A DNA stretch of 54,388 bases from an uncultured Kiritimatiellota bacterium (GTDB lineage Bacteria > Verrucomicrobiota > Kiritimatiellia > RFP12 > UBA1067). The position numbers were made by a program, and so were the translations under genes. The stretch spans positions 1-54,388 of the forward strand of contig CAKTUI010000016.1 of assembly GCA_934621385.1 (NCBI GenBank), read 5' to 3'. Below, one piece after another: positions 18,742 through 28,033 of the stretch. Each line of letters opens with the position of its first letter. Positions within the stretch are counted from its first letter, which is position 1. Below the pieces are notes generated by a model that was not told the origin of the DNA, ran no database searches, and saw nothing but the letters and a program-made list of their open reading frames with translations.

Positions 18742-19077
18742 TTATGCCGCCAATTCCTGGACGCGCTTCGAGGCATCGACCTTGAGGCGCAGCTGGACGT
18801 GGTACGGTGCGCGGGTATTGGGTATTTTCACCTCTTCGCGGATGACCTCGGCCTCGGTTCCGAACTCCGCCTTGGCGAACGCCTGTGCGCTCGCCAGCGC
18901 AGCATCCTCGTCGGACGAGCGGAGCGGCACTTCGCCAAACTTCTCGATGAAAAGCGTCGTGCTTTCCGGCGGCATCATCGCCACCGAGACCACCCAGCCG
19001 TCCTTCTCACAGGCGGCTTCCATCCGCTTCTCGATCTCGCGCTCAATCCGCGCCATAGTATCGAAGTTGTCTGTCAT
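18742..19077 (-). CDS. Small cytosolic hypothetical protein
   Basis: A 111-residue protein with a good AAAGGAC site upstream and no export signal. A helical N-terminus (MARIEREIEKRMEAACEK) is followed by alternating strands and helices (GWVVSVAMMPP, then DAALASAQAFAKAEFG), ending in a strand with VQLRLKVDA. I recognise no family. It sits 13 bases upstream of the coiled-coil/HicA-like gene, which makes it a possible partner or antidote, but it shows none of the features of HicB antitoxins. Confidence 0.55.
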   Translation of the reverse strand: MTDNFDTMARIEREIEKRMEAACEKDGWVVSVAMMPPESTTLFIEKFGEVPLRSSDEDAALASAQAFAKAEFGTEAEVIREEVKIPNTRAPYHVQLRLKVDASKRVQELAA

Positions 19078-19098
19078 GACTTATGTCCTTTCACTTTG

Positions 19099-19278
19099 CT
19101 ATACGTTTCCTTTGCCGCGACAATGCCCGCAGGCCATGCACCTGGCGATCTTCTTTTGCGACACATCGATAAGTGCCACCTTGTGCCCAGTCGCCTCCAC
19201 CGCCTTACGGTACTCTTCGGCCATCCAAGCAGTGTTTCCGTTCGCATGAGGCGCGCCTTGCAGAATGAGAATGCTCAT
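19099..19278 (-). pseudogene. Truncated duplicate of the FMN reductase gene
   Basis: Read on the minus strand, this opens MSILILQGAPHANGNTAWMA and follows the 7853-8368 protein almost residue for residue through the Cys cluster (CMACGHCRGKGN). It then stops after 59 codons, so only the N-terminal third is present, without the second flavin loop. Its own GAAAGGAC ribosome-binding site is intact. Nucleotide similarity to 8200-8368 is high, with many third-position changes, so the duplication is not very recent. Confidence 0.85.
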
Positions 19279-19293
19279 TGCTATTGTCCTTTC

Positions 19294-20916
19294 CTATACA
19301 GCGCTCTGGGATGTTATTGCCATTCCACAGTGCTCATACACATCCCAGTTTTGTTGCTTATCATCTTGGTCTAAGATTACTGCTTCGGGCTTGCCCCATT
19401 GAATCCGTACACTGTTTACATGTGCCACGCGTGCCCACTCGCAAAAACCATCTGTAACCTTTCGACGCACTTCATATAATGATTTAATCGGTATCTGAAC
19501 AGCACTATCAACGTTATAACTTTCTGATTTATTCTCAGGACAAAACAGCACAGAACAATAATTAAAAGCCTCCCAAATTAACCACACAACATCAGACAAA
19601 GCTTTGTGTACTGCCGTATTAGTCCAGGCGTATATAAGCATAATCTTATCTATTGGCGGATTGCTATAAGAATTCGGATATTGGATTTCGTGACACATTA
19701 ACAACGCATTAGGAATTAAATCATGATGCATGTGTGCGTCTGTCCACTTCAAGCCAATCATTCGGCTAAAACCGCTCTCCAAGGCCTGTCGCAATCCCGC
19801 AATCCCCATAATTTCAGCTGTAGTACGCCATATGGGCGCATGCTGATAGATTGCAACACGATAAGCATCCTTGTAATGATCAAATTTGGTTAAAGGACAT
19901 CCACAACGCTGTCCATACCAATGCCTGCCATACAAATCACTAATAGCATTATTGAGGACGATTATGTTCAGTGCATACAGATCGACCACCAAGTTCTCTA
20001 TAAGGCCATACACATTGTTCCCTATTATCAATTCTTGAATCAACCATTGCATGAATCGCATTGCACATATAACATGACCTCTATAATAGCATAATTGTTG
20101 TTGCGGCGCAGTTAATTTTTGCGAGAAGACATGAGCAACAATATTATCTTCATCACAATATAGATTATAACTATTAGCCACTGCGAATCGCTTAAGGCGA
20201 CTTACGAAAACGGTCAGAAGCCAGATTAATTCTTCTCGTTCAGACCATTGAGCTTCATTATGTTGTTCAATTGCTCGTGCCAAGGAAGACATGGAAGCTG
20301 CGGGCACGTTCCCATTTGCTTGCAGAAAGTCAACATACGAATCCGCCCACGCATCAAGCCATTTGGGGAATAGGTAATCATTATCACATCCACTAGGAAA
20401 TATACAAGCTCGTTTCATGGCATCGTTAAGGGAATGATACCAGTCATCATCTGGCTTATTAAGACTACCAAACAATCCCTTGGGGAAAAACGCCGTTCCT
20501 GCTTGTTTGTCCCATCTGCCAAAAGATATTCCGTCGCTAAGGAACTTAAAAGTTGTTCCAGTTGCAATATTAAATCCCGCGAAAATGAGTTCACAAAGAG
20601 CATCCGAACACCCATTATCTATTATCATATGCGAGAACATAGCAAGGCGATATCGCAATAACAATCCAAATCGCACCTCATTCTCATCCCAAATAAAGTC
20701 GCACTCTACACCTCGCCTAAAAAATGCGGTCTCCTCTTCGCATAGCATATTAGGGCGTTCACCAAGAAATAGTACGGAATAATGCATTCTCTTGTCGGCA
20801 TTAACCCATTCTAGAAGTAATGCTAAGTTATGAGGCGATATTGGGTACTTTACAATGAGCAAGCACTTACGTCCCTGCCGTTTTGGCCGGATTGGAGTAT
20901 AATAAAGATGTTTCAT
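19294..20916 (-). CDS. AT-rich orphan gene in the defence island
   Basis: A 540-residue protein whose DNA is clearly more AT-rich than its neighbours, which suggests recent acquisition. The N-terminus (RKCLLIVKYPISPHNLALLL) resembles the start of a Rossmann-like or toprim-like fold, and the body is rich in aromatic residues, Cys and His (for example DAHMHHDLIPNALLMCHEI), but I cannot name a domain. There is no signal peptide. Only a weak AGAAG precedes the start. Its position beside the AlbA_2 and AIPR genes suggests a conflict-related role; that is guilt by association only. Confidence 0.55.
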   Translation of the reverse strand: MKHLYYTPIRPKRQGRKCLLIVKYPISPHNLALLLEWVNADKRMHYSVLFLGERPNMLCEEETAFFRRGVECDFIWDENEVRFGLLLRYRLAMFSHMIIDNGCSDALCELIFAGFNIATGTTFKFLSDGISFGRWDKQAGTAFFPKGLFGSLNKPDDDWYHSLNDAMKRACIFPSGCDNDYLFPKWLDAWADSYVDFLQANGNVPAASMSSLARAIEQHNEAQWSEREELIWLLTVFVSRLKRFAVANSYNLYCDEDNIVAHVFSQKLTAPQQQLCYYRGHVICAMRFMQWLIQELIIGNNVYGLIENLVVDLYALNIIVLNNAISDLYGRHWYGQRCGCPLTKFDHYKDAYRVAIYQHAPIWRTTAEIMGIAGLRQALESGFSRMIGLKWTDAHMHHDLIPNALLMCHEIQYPNSYSNPPIDKIMLIYAWTNTAVHKALSDVVWLIWEAFNYCSVLFCPENKSESYNVDSAVQIPIKSLYEVRRKVTDGFCEWARVAHVNSVRIQWGKPEAVILDQDDKQQNWDVYEHCGMAITSQSAV

Positions 20917-21076
20917 AGTGCGTGTCTTCTGTGTTTCGTAAATATCAAAGGCGAGATCTTTTCCTCATCCCGAATTCAGTACAGACTCAAATGTCCCATT
21001 CCAAGACATTACTGATGCGAAGAAACTCACGCCTGACTAGACTCTGCGACTCTGACATAATGCAAGGTTTCATATT

Positions 21077-22582
21077 CTACTGTTGACTAACCTCAATACT
21101 GGCAAGGTAATCGCGGCCCTTAGCCGTGAGACGGTATTTCTGAAGCTTGGATCGTTTCGCGTTAGGCAACGTGAATTCGATATATCCATTTCGTGAAAGT
21201 GGTCGCAAATAGCGCTCTCGGAAGTCCGGTGCGTTCCGCAATTTCATCGCCTTGCGCAGATCCGCCGCGCCGAGATCCCCGCGAGACGACAGCATCTGCA
21301 AAAGCTTGATTTCATTCGGCTTAAGCGGAACTTCATCATGGTGGGCATCATGGTGGGTGTCATGGTGGGTATCATGGTGGGGCTTGGCTGTTTGAGTCAC
21401 GTCCTTCGCCACGCCATATTCCGAATTATCTACTGCGGCCACAAGCTGCTCGTCCGTGAATCCGTAGAGGAGATTGGGGAGTGTCACGCGGAAGTAGGCG
21501 CTCTCGGACTCAAGCGACGGCATCCGCTTCCCGAGGTTGACCGACAGCTTATCGTAGTCCTCGTAGAGTTTCTTGAAGCCGCTGCCCTTGCGCTCCATGA
21601 GGTCGAGCCGCTCGAATACATCTGCAAGGCACTTGTTGCGCCTGCGGGACGGGATGCGGCAGATGTTCGCATACTCCTGTACCTTGCGTTCTCCCGGCAT
21701 TCCACCCGGCGAGGTGATTTCGATACGGTCGTCGAAGATATCGACATGGACCTCGCTCCCGGTTTCGAGATAGTCACGATGGACGAGTCCGTTGATCAGC
21801 ATCTCCTGAATGGAGCGTTCCGGGTATTCACGGAAGTTCACCCGATCGGTCGGGCGCTTATGCCACGCCCGACGGGAATGGAGGCGCACAAAGTCTTCGG
21901 CGTACTTGAGCAGCTGGAGAAGTCCGCCGCTGTACTCCCGGTCGTCGGCGGCATCCATAACGCCCGCCGTCATGTCGAGTCCGTTCCAACGCGTACAGAA
22001 TACGCGAGAATGGCTGATCGGCGACTCGTCGGCCATCAGCGCACCCGTGTTAGTCATGATATCAGTCTCGGTGACAAGACCAAAAGAGAGCAGATCGTCT
22101 TTTGTCAGTTTTTCGCCGCTTGCCGCCTGATAGCGGTTCTTGAGTGCAATAAATGTGAAGTCGGATGCGCGATGCCCGCCGAAGCACGGAACGCTGTCCC
22201 ATTGCTGGCCGGACTTCTCCATGAGGAACTGCGTCAAGGCCGGGCCGGTCAGCATCATCTTCACGGCTCCCGTGCGGTAGTGGAATCGTCCCTGATAGCT
22301 CACGGGGAAAGAACTCGCGTGAACCTTGATGCGGATTACGTCCTTTCCCTGCTTCTTGAGGAGCGAGACATCGGCGACGATTCCCATTGTGTTGCGGATG
22401 GAGTTCAGGATGTCCTCCATCAGCTTGTTGGGGTTCTTCACGCCGACCGGCTTCTTTGTGCCATCCTCAATTCCAATGTACAGAGTCCCGCCCTTGGCGT
22501 TTGCGTAGCCGCACACCCATTCGAGGTACTTGTCGTGCCACGATTCCTTGTACTCGACGTTCTGCGATTCTTCTCGTTTCAT
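21077..22582 (-). CDS. AlbA_2 (Schlafen-like) / HATPase / winged-helix protein
   Basis: This 501-residue protein belongs to the family annotated as ATP-dependent DNA helicase RecG-like or putative transcriptional regulator. Residues 1-130 form the AlbA_2 (divergent AAA_4, Schlafen-core) domain: ESQNVEYKESW, then YANAKGGTLYIGIEDGT. Residues about 255-300 carry an HATPase_c_4 segment (SIQEMLINGLVHRDY, then IFDDRIEITSPGGMP). A His/Asp tract of tandem repeats at about residues 400-416 leads to a C-terminal winged helix (KLLQMLSSRGDLGAADLRKA). Such genes are common in defence islands. It follows the AIPR gene by 24 bases and may belong to the same operon. Confidence 0.8.
   Translation of the reverse strand: MKREESQNVEYKESWHDKYLEWVCGYANAKGGTLYIGIEDGTKKPVGVKNPNKLMEDILNSIRNTMGIVADVSLLKKQGKDVIRIKVHASSFPVSYQGRFHYRTGAVKMMLTGPALTQFLMEKSGQQWDSVPCFGGHRASDFTFIALKNRYQAASGEKLTKDDLLSFGLVTETDIMTNTGALMADESPISHSRVFCTRWNGLDMTAGVMDAADDREYSGGLLQLLKYAEDFVRLHSRRAWHKRPTDRVNFREYPERSIQEMLINGLVHRDYLETGSEVHVDIFDDRIEITSPGGMPGERKVQEYANICRIPSRRRNKCLADVFERLDLMERKGSGFKKLYEDYDKLSVNLGKRMPSLESESAYFRVTLPNLLYGFTDEQLVAAVDNSEYGVAKDVTQTAKPHHDTHHDTHHDAHHDEVPLKPNEIKLLQMLSSRGDLGAADLRKAMKLRNAPDFRERYLRPLSRNGYIEFTLPNAKRSKLQKYRLTAKGRDYLASIEVSQQ
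21337..21384. repeat. Four tandem 12-base units inside the AlbA_2 gene
   Basis: Four copies of tcatggtggg plus two variable bases lie end to end and encode the HHDTHHDTHHDAHHDE tract between the HATPase and winged-helix parts. Gain or loss of whole units would keep the frame and change linker length. Confidence 0.9.
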
Positions 22583-22606
22583 TTACAGCCTTTCAAGGAC
22601 ATTATA

Positions 22607-24406
22607 TCACCTTACACCATCGAGAGTGTCATCGGAAAGTTCGTAAGGTGTCTCCGATATCTTCTCCCAGCATTCTTCGCGCTTGCAATACTCCCTCACA
22701 TCGGTATGGGCGGCGTTGGGGTCGTAGAAGTCATCGAAAACAAGCTTTGCGATGTTCAGAATGTCACCATCAAAACACGACGGAACTTCCTGCGCACTCC
22801 AGATCGCCATGAGATTGATGTCAAAACCAGCTTCTTTTATCTCGTGGATGAATTTCGAGAATGCGTATGCCACAATCTGCGCAAGATTGCCTTTCTTCTC
22901 CTGATACCATGCGGCATCCATGACGAGCTTCTTTATCTTCGCATACAGCAACGACAGAGCGACCACTCGTTTGAAATAGCCCTCGTCGCAGAAACTTGAA
23001 TCCGCATCCCATCGTTCTTCAATGCGCTCGTGGAACCGCCTTGCGTTGAGTTCTCCGCCCCACGCAACGTCGAAAGGTCGCAACTCGAAAAGCTGCACAT
23101 TTCTCGCCAGCTCCTGAACATTAATCTTCTGCTTCTTTGGGTATTTCGACATGTACTGCTTCTGCTCCGCCTTGGTCATCTGGAACATCGGCTGTTCATA
23201 CTGCTTCTTCGTCCTCTCAAAGAACCACTTGGTTGGCTTCACAGCCCCCGCCGCGACCGGCGCGAATATCCGCCGAGACAGGGTTTCGAGCGTGACATAG
23301 TATTCGTGGCTCGAATTAAGGTCGGTGGTCGTGACCTTGGTCTGGCTGTTTGCGAACTTTGCGATATTGCGGATGAAGGCCTTGTCGTCGCCCTTGACAA
23401 TCGTGAGCTTCATCTGGACAAATATATTGTCAAGACTCAACTTCTCCTTCACGCTGACTAGGGCGAGAGAAGCCGTGGTCTGCCCACCATTTATGATTTG
23501 AAGCCCGGTAAACGACTTCATGGCAAGCCCGTTCTCCGTTTGAACGAACTCCACTTCCTTCGCAGTGGTGGCTATGCCGTTGTTGTAGGCAAAGAACCGC
23601 TGCGGTTCGTTGCGGATTGTGTCGCGTATGCCTTTGTTTACGCTTCCCGTCATGTTCAGGAATGACCGCACGTTCGCCTTGAGAAGCTTGCCGCCGTATT
23701 CCTTGTAGATTTCAGCAAGGAACGTCGCAGGAACGATGGCAAGGTATGTCTCGTAGGCGTCAGTGGCAATGTCTGCGCGGACACAGGGAATCGGAGGGCA
23801 TTTGAAGTCCTCTGTGGATATCGAGAACACTTCCGGCCCTTGGATGTTGCTGTAAAGCCTCTCGATATCTATTATTTCGAGCTTGATCTTCAGTTCATTC
23901 CCCTCGACGGTGAAAGCCGGCAGATTAAACTCCTTTATACGGTTGCTTAACTGGTCGGTCGTCAGAATGAAGAGACGCAGCCTGTTCAAGGCGCTGCGGT
24001 TACGCTTCAGCTTGTTTGCAAGCTCCGCCTCCGGGCTTGACGCCTGCGGAGGGAAGAACCCGTTACAGGCATTGACATAGAAGTTTACAAGCGCCTTGAC
24101 CTTGTCGAGAATGTCATCCTTGCCTATGGTCCGCGTCTCCTCTTCGTTGAAATCAGCGAGATAAAGAACGCCCTCGAACGTCGTGGGGTCGTATGCGCCT
24201 GCGTCAAGTCTCATCCGCTTGAACTTCCCCTGACGTTGCCTGTCAACATAGCAGAAGTCTATGTCGGTCGGCATTCCCAGTTCGTCGCCGAACCTCCTCA
24301 CGACCATGTTTATGAAAGACTCGGTCGGATGCGATTCGCTCTGCTCCGCGATATCCCTTACATCCCGGATGAACTCTTCCCGGAATGCATCGATTTCCAT
24401 CGCCAT
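22607..24406 (-). CDS. AIPR (abortive infection phage resistance) family protein
   Basis: This 599-residue cytosolic protein has the AIPR family signature, including RNEPQRFFAYNNGIATTA and IINGGQTTASLALVSV near residue 310, followed by VQMKLTIVKGDD and FANSQTKVTTTDL. AIPR proteins are found in anti-phage islands and are thought to be nucleases or effectors. The start at 24,406 directly follows the stop of the PD-(D/E)XK gene with GGGAGG in front; upstream in-frame starts would overlap that gene without gain. It is the last gene of the tightly overlapping MORC-Z1 operon. Confidence 0.88.
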   Translation of the reverse strand: MAMEIDAFREEFIRDVRDIAEQSESHPTESFINMVVRRFGDELGMPTDIDFCYVDRQRQGKFKRMRLDAGAYDPTTFEGVLYLADFNEEETRTIGKDDILDKVKALVNFYVNACNGFFPPQASSPEAELANKLKRNRSALNRLRLFILTTDQLSNRIKEFNLPAFTVEGNELKIKLEIIDIERLYSNIQGPEVFSISTEDFKCPPIPCVRADIATDAYETYLAIVPATFLAEIYKEYGGKLLKANVRSFLNMTGSVNKGIRDTIRNEPQRFFAYNNGIATTAKEVEFVQTENGLAMKSFTGLQIINGGQTTASLALVSVKEKLSLDNIFVQMKLTIVKGDDKAFIRNIAKFANSQTKVTTTDLNSSHEYYVTLETLSRRIFAPVAAGAVKPTKWFFERTKKQYEQPMFQMTKAEQKQYMSKYPKKQKINVQELARNVQLFELRPFDVAWGGELNARRFHERIEERWDADSSFCDEGYFKRVVALSLLYAKIKKLVMDAAWYQEKKGNLAQIVAYAFSKFIHEIKEAGFDINLMAIWSAQEVPSCFDGDILNIAKLVFDDFYDPNAAHTDVREYCKREECWEKISETPYELSDDTLDGVR

Positions 24407-24407
24407 C

Positions 24408-25361
24408 TTATAACCTCCCGTCAAATCTGTGGTCATCGATTCCGTTCAGCAAAAGGCTGTACGTCACCTTGTCTATAGCACGATGCCGTATATCCTTCTC
24501 CTGAATTCTCGGAAATGTATCGTCAACCTTGTAAAACACCATTTCCGCCACACGATATCGGTTGCCTTCCGTCTCTTGCACGACATCAAAGCCGTAAGTC
24601 ACAAGTTTGGTCAAGAAATCGGTGCGAACCGCATCATCCTCAATGGCAGCCATTATGCGCTTGAATATCCTGAATGCCGTGCAGTTTGGATCATCATACC
24701 CTTGGGACATGGTCTCGTACCGAATTACTGCAAGTACGCCAGGAGCTTCCGCCGAAAGCTGGGCAATTGAATTTATCTTCACGGAGTTTGCGCCGAGCGA
24801 AGCCGCCTTAACCTCATACCATCTGTCGCCATCAGAGAAGTCCTTGCTTGTTCCGTCGATGCCGCTCCACGCCCGTACCGCACGCGCCGTACCGATTGTC
24901 GGCATGAGAAAATTCTCCATGAAGTACAACTCTCCGAGGAGGCCGATCACCTGCTCCTCGGACAGTGCCCCTCGCTCCTGTCTGAACATCTTACGCCATG
25001 CCATAAACCGATTCTTGAGGCACATGACGGCGGATGCTGAATCCTTTGCCGACGAGGACTCCAACGCGCAGACAAGATCGTCGCAAAGCGTAAAATAAAC
25101 AGCGCTCGCAGACTGCTCAAGCAGGTCGAAGAACATCCAGTGCTCATCAGCCTCCTGTACACATGACACCCTGATGGCCTTCGTGGATGCGATTTCAGGC
25201 GGTTTAGAGTCGGAAAGAAACGCAAGACGCGGATTGCGCTGTGCGCTCAGGCCATAGTAGATGCGAAGCGGTGACTCCGCAGAAAGCAGAGTCAGTCCCT
25301 CTGCCCTTGATGCCGTCGCATCCTGCCTGAATGCGGCAAACAATTTCTCAAAGTTTCTCAT
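24408..25361 (-). CDS. PD-(D/E)XK nuclease (DUF4420-type)
   Basis: A 317-residue protein predicted to be the nuclease of the cassette. Residues about 155-185 read WSGIDGTSKDFSDGD, then RWYEVKAASLGAN: an Asp followed by E-x-K, the core of the PD-(D/E)XK fold, as in the family annotated 'PD-(D/E)XK motif protein'. Length and flanking segments (LGELYFMENFL before, SIAQLSAEAPG after) fit. Its ATG overlaps the Z1 gene stop, so it is translationally coupled. In related cassettes this protein lies between Z1 and AIPR, as here. Confidence 0.85.
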   Translation of the reverse strand: MRNFEKLFAAFRQDATASRAEGLTLLSAESPLRIYYGLSAQRNPRLAFLSDSKPPEIASTKAIRVSCVQEADEHWMFFDLLEQSASAVYFTLCDDLVCALESSSAKDSASAVMCLKNRFMAWRKMFRQERGALSEEQVIGLLGELYFMENFLMPTIGTARAVRAWSGIDGTSKDFSDGDRWYEVKAASLGANSVKINSIAQLSAEAPGVLAVIRYETMSQGYDDPNCTAFRIFKRIMAAIEDDAVRTDFLTKLVTYGFDVVQETEGNRYRVAEMVFYKVDDTFPRIQEKDIRHRAIDKVTYSLLLNGIDDHRFDGRL

Positions 25362-28033
25362 GACTCTTCTCCGTTTTCCTCGTCTTCGGCAATAGAATCC
25401 ATTGTCTCCATCATTTCGCGGAGTTTAACCTCGTTGGCCTGATACGCGGCTCGTTCCGAACGTCCCCTCGACGGGAAACCAACGGCAAAGCCGATATAGG
25501 GGCTTGCATTGATGCTTTCATCTCCGCTTTTCAGCGAAAGCGGATAGAACACAAGTAGCGGATTCCGCCCCTCCACTTCCATGTAATCAGAATAGGTAAT
25601 GTCTTTACGCTTTCGCGCCTTTATCGCCTCAAGTTGTTCTTCCGTAAGTCCTGCCGAAAAGATGCCCGGCTCGATCAGTCGGTTGTTCCCCATGCCGACG
25701 CGAATGAAATCTTCTTCCCTGCGGATTTCGCACTTGCGGATCGCAGCGGGGAATTCATGCCCACACACATCCCATTTCATCACCGCATCAGAGCCAGTTG
25801 CAACAGTCACGTCCCATCTAGGGAAAACCTTACTGTCGGCTATGTACACGGAGAGAGTATCGGTGTCAAACTTCCTGTTCTCGAAATGGATGTCGAGCGA
25901 CAATATGAATTTTGCGATATACTTTTTTGGAACGTCCCGAACCACCTGTCTGGATCCCATGCTGACAAAACTCATGCCATCGTCGGCAAGTTCCTTGAAG
26001 AACGAAAGACACTTTCCCTCGTTTGCGGCGTTCTTCGCCGAGTCTTTGTAGAGCTTGGAAGTGTCAGCCACGGTTCCCCCGTAGGACAGCCAATATTCAA
26101 CACGCTGCGAATGGTGCATCTTGTTCCGGCTTGTCACAAGAAGAGCGGTTTCGAGCGTATCGGGAGAACATTTGACCATAAGTCCGAAATCGCCAGGAGA
26201 CTTGCCCATCGCCCGCATTTCGGCAAATTGTTCCTTAAGGTCGTCGACGGCGGAAATCACCGCCCTGAAATTCGCTACGTTGATGCGCGATATGTAGAGG
26301 AGGCACAAGTCTTCATAGCCGAATCTATATCCGAACCAACGCCCCATCTGGAGCAAGGAGTCGTATGTTGCGGTGTTCCTGCTGTAGTAGCTGACCATGA
26401 GCCCCTCAAGCGTCAACCCTCGCGACAAAAGAAAACCTCCGATTGCAATGACGCGCGCCCCGTTCGGGCAGTTCTTGTACGAAAAGCGCGACTCCTGCTT
26501 TATCTTGTTGTTGAGGACTACGACCTTGAGAAGTCCAGATTCGACCCGTATCGACTGGCACAGGGAATCAAAAGCGAACTCGTCCCTCGCCTTTGCGAAC
26601 ACAGGCATGTTAGCATACAGATCGGCCATGCGCTTGAGTACGGGATGGCGCAAATACGCTTCGAGGTCCTTGTAGGTTTCCTGTTCTATGATGTTCTGGA
26701 TTTCTTCCACGAATGCGGACACCCTGTCCCTAATCGCCCACTGAAGGTCGTTGAAGCGGGATATGTTCACAAGCATCGAGCGATGCTTGCCCTCCTGTCC
26801 GCGCATCGTCCTGACGGCGCAGCCAAGAAGAAAGACGAGAATTGCCTCCTTCATGCTTTCGGGGAGACCGGAGAATGTCGCGTCTTTCTTGTGAATCGCG
26901 GGCAGGAAATGTTCCTCAGATTCATCAAGCAGCCTTATACTTTCACCCTCATGCCCGGCATCGAAGAACCAGTGGGCTCCGCAATAATTCGATGGCGTCT
27001 TGAGCTGGACTATGAAGTCGGACGGGAAGAGTGATTTCAGGACTTCGTCGTCAGTCGGATTGATGAAGATATTTGCGAACGGTGTCGCCGTGAAGCCGAC
27101 ATAGGTGGCGACATTGAAACTCGTGAAGAGTTCTCTGATCTTGCGGTTGATTTGGGTCGGGTCGTTGTCGTCGCGCTTGGAGTTGATTGACGCATTGTCG
27201 GCCTCGTCGTCGATTATAAGGATGTTCTGGTTCCTTATCTGCTTCGACATCAACCAGTTGTGGACATGACCAAGCACTCCTTTGTTCTTCTTCACGACCA
27301 GCACCAGTGGCTTTGTGTACTCTGATGGGGTCGCGTTTATGTTTTGCTTGATCCACTTGACAAAATCCTGCCGGGTATTGGTCAGCGGGACGGCGTAATG
27401 CTCCATCTTGTCGAGACCAACGCCAATGTATTCAACGCCGCCGCCTATGCTGTCGCTCATCGCTCCGATGAAGCCAAGATCAACTCTGTCCTGCGTCTGT
27501 TCTCTAAGGGAGTCGGTCATCCCGGCAAGGAGAACAATGATCTTATATCCGAAGTCGCAGGCAAGATTGATCAGCGCGAGGTAGTTCGCCGTTTTCCCCG
27601 ACTGGACGTCTCCCACGACAAGTCCTCGCTTGCTGTCCTTCTGCGCGAGCGGGTTTGCCGAGAGCGCCAGCACCCGCCGAGTGTCGCTCTCCATCTGCGA
27701 GATCACCGGTTCCGGGAATCCCTGCGTCCTCAAATATCTGACATAGCGTCCAAAATAGTTGGTCTCGGTCGAAGGTTCGGCAATTCGGAACCAATTTGAC
27801 TGGTTGACCGCATCAACAAGTATGTCCGGTTCTTGCGTCTTGATTCTAATGTTGTACTCGATTTCCGTCACGATGCGCGACAGCTCTTCATGTGTATAGT
27901 CCGGCACCGAGTCTTCAAGGCACGACCTAACTTTGGCCACAACATCAGAATGAGTCGGCTGCTTGCGCTTAAGCAGTATGATGGCAATTTCCTTGGCATC
28001 ATCAAGGAAGTGTTCTCTCTCGTCATCAGTCAT
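25358..28033 (-). CDS. Z1-domain superfamily II helicase-like ATPase
   Basis: The 891-residue protein is the motor of the cassette. Walker A is GDVQSGKTANY near residue 140, the Walker B-like segment is ILIIDDEADNASI near 270, and motif III is VGFTATPFANIF near 313. The Z1 region follows, including GGFLLSRGLTLEGLMVSYYS near 530. This matches the endonuclease-associated Z1 domain described with MORC ATPases in restriction-modification loci. Start 28,033 (MTDDEREHF) follows GAGGAGG; it overlaps the end of the MORC gene by eight bases. Confidence 0.9.
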   Translation of the reverse strand: MTDDEREHFLDDAKEIAIILLKRKQPTHSDVVAKVRSCLEDSVPDYTHEELSRIVTEIEYNIRIKTQEPDILVDAVNQSNWFRIAEPSTETNYFGRYVRYLRTQGFPEPVISQMESDTRRVLALSANPLAQKDSKRGLVVGDVQSGKTANYLALINLACDFGYKIIVLLAGMTDSLREQTQDRVDLGFIGAMSDSIGGGVEYIGVGLDKMEHYAVPLTNTRQDFVKWIKQNINATPSEYTKPLVLVVKKNKGVLGHVHNWLMSKQIRNQNILIIDDEADNASINSKRDDNDPTQINRKIRELFTSFNVATYVGFTATPFANIFINPTDDEVLKSLFPSDFIVQLKTPSNYCGAHWFFDAGHEGESIRLLDESEEHFLPAIHKKDATFSGLPESMKEAILVFLLGCAVRTMRGQEGKHRSMLVNISRFNDLQWAIRDRVSAFVEEIQNIIEQETYKDLEAYLRHPVLKRMADLYANMPVFAKARDEFAFDSLCQSIRVESGLLKVVVLNNKIKQESRFSYKNCPNGARVIAIGGFLLSRGLTLEGLMVSYYSRNTATYDSLLQMGRWFGYRFGYEDLCLLYISRINVANFRAVISAVDDLKEQFAEMRAMGKSPGDFGLMVKCSPDTLETALLVTSRNKMHHSQRVEYWLSYGGTVADTSKLYKDSAKNAANEGKCLSFFKELADDGMSFVSMGSRQVVRDVPKKYIAKFILSLDIHFENRKFDTDTLSVYIADSKVFPRWDVTVATGSDAVMKWDVCGHEFPAAIRKCEIRREEDFIRVGMGNNRLIEPGIFSAGLTEEQLEAIKARKRKDITYSDYMEVEGRNPLLVFYPLSLKSGDESINASPYIGFAVGFPSRGRSERAAYQANEVKLREMMETMDSIAEDEENGEES

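Noticed and set aside
21337..21384. Short CRISPR-like array
   Set aside because: Units are 12 bases with no spacers and lie in frame inside a gene. No CRISPR array or cas gene was seen elsewhere.
21338..22999. A 553-residue plus-strand reading frame
   Set aside because: Antisense to the AlbA_2/HATPase and AIPR genes, both of which have recognisable domains; no ribosome-binding site or motif.
25634..27034. A 466-residue plus-strand reading frame
   Set aside because: Antisense to the Z1 helicase core, whose Walker and motif III residues are clear.
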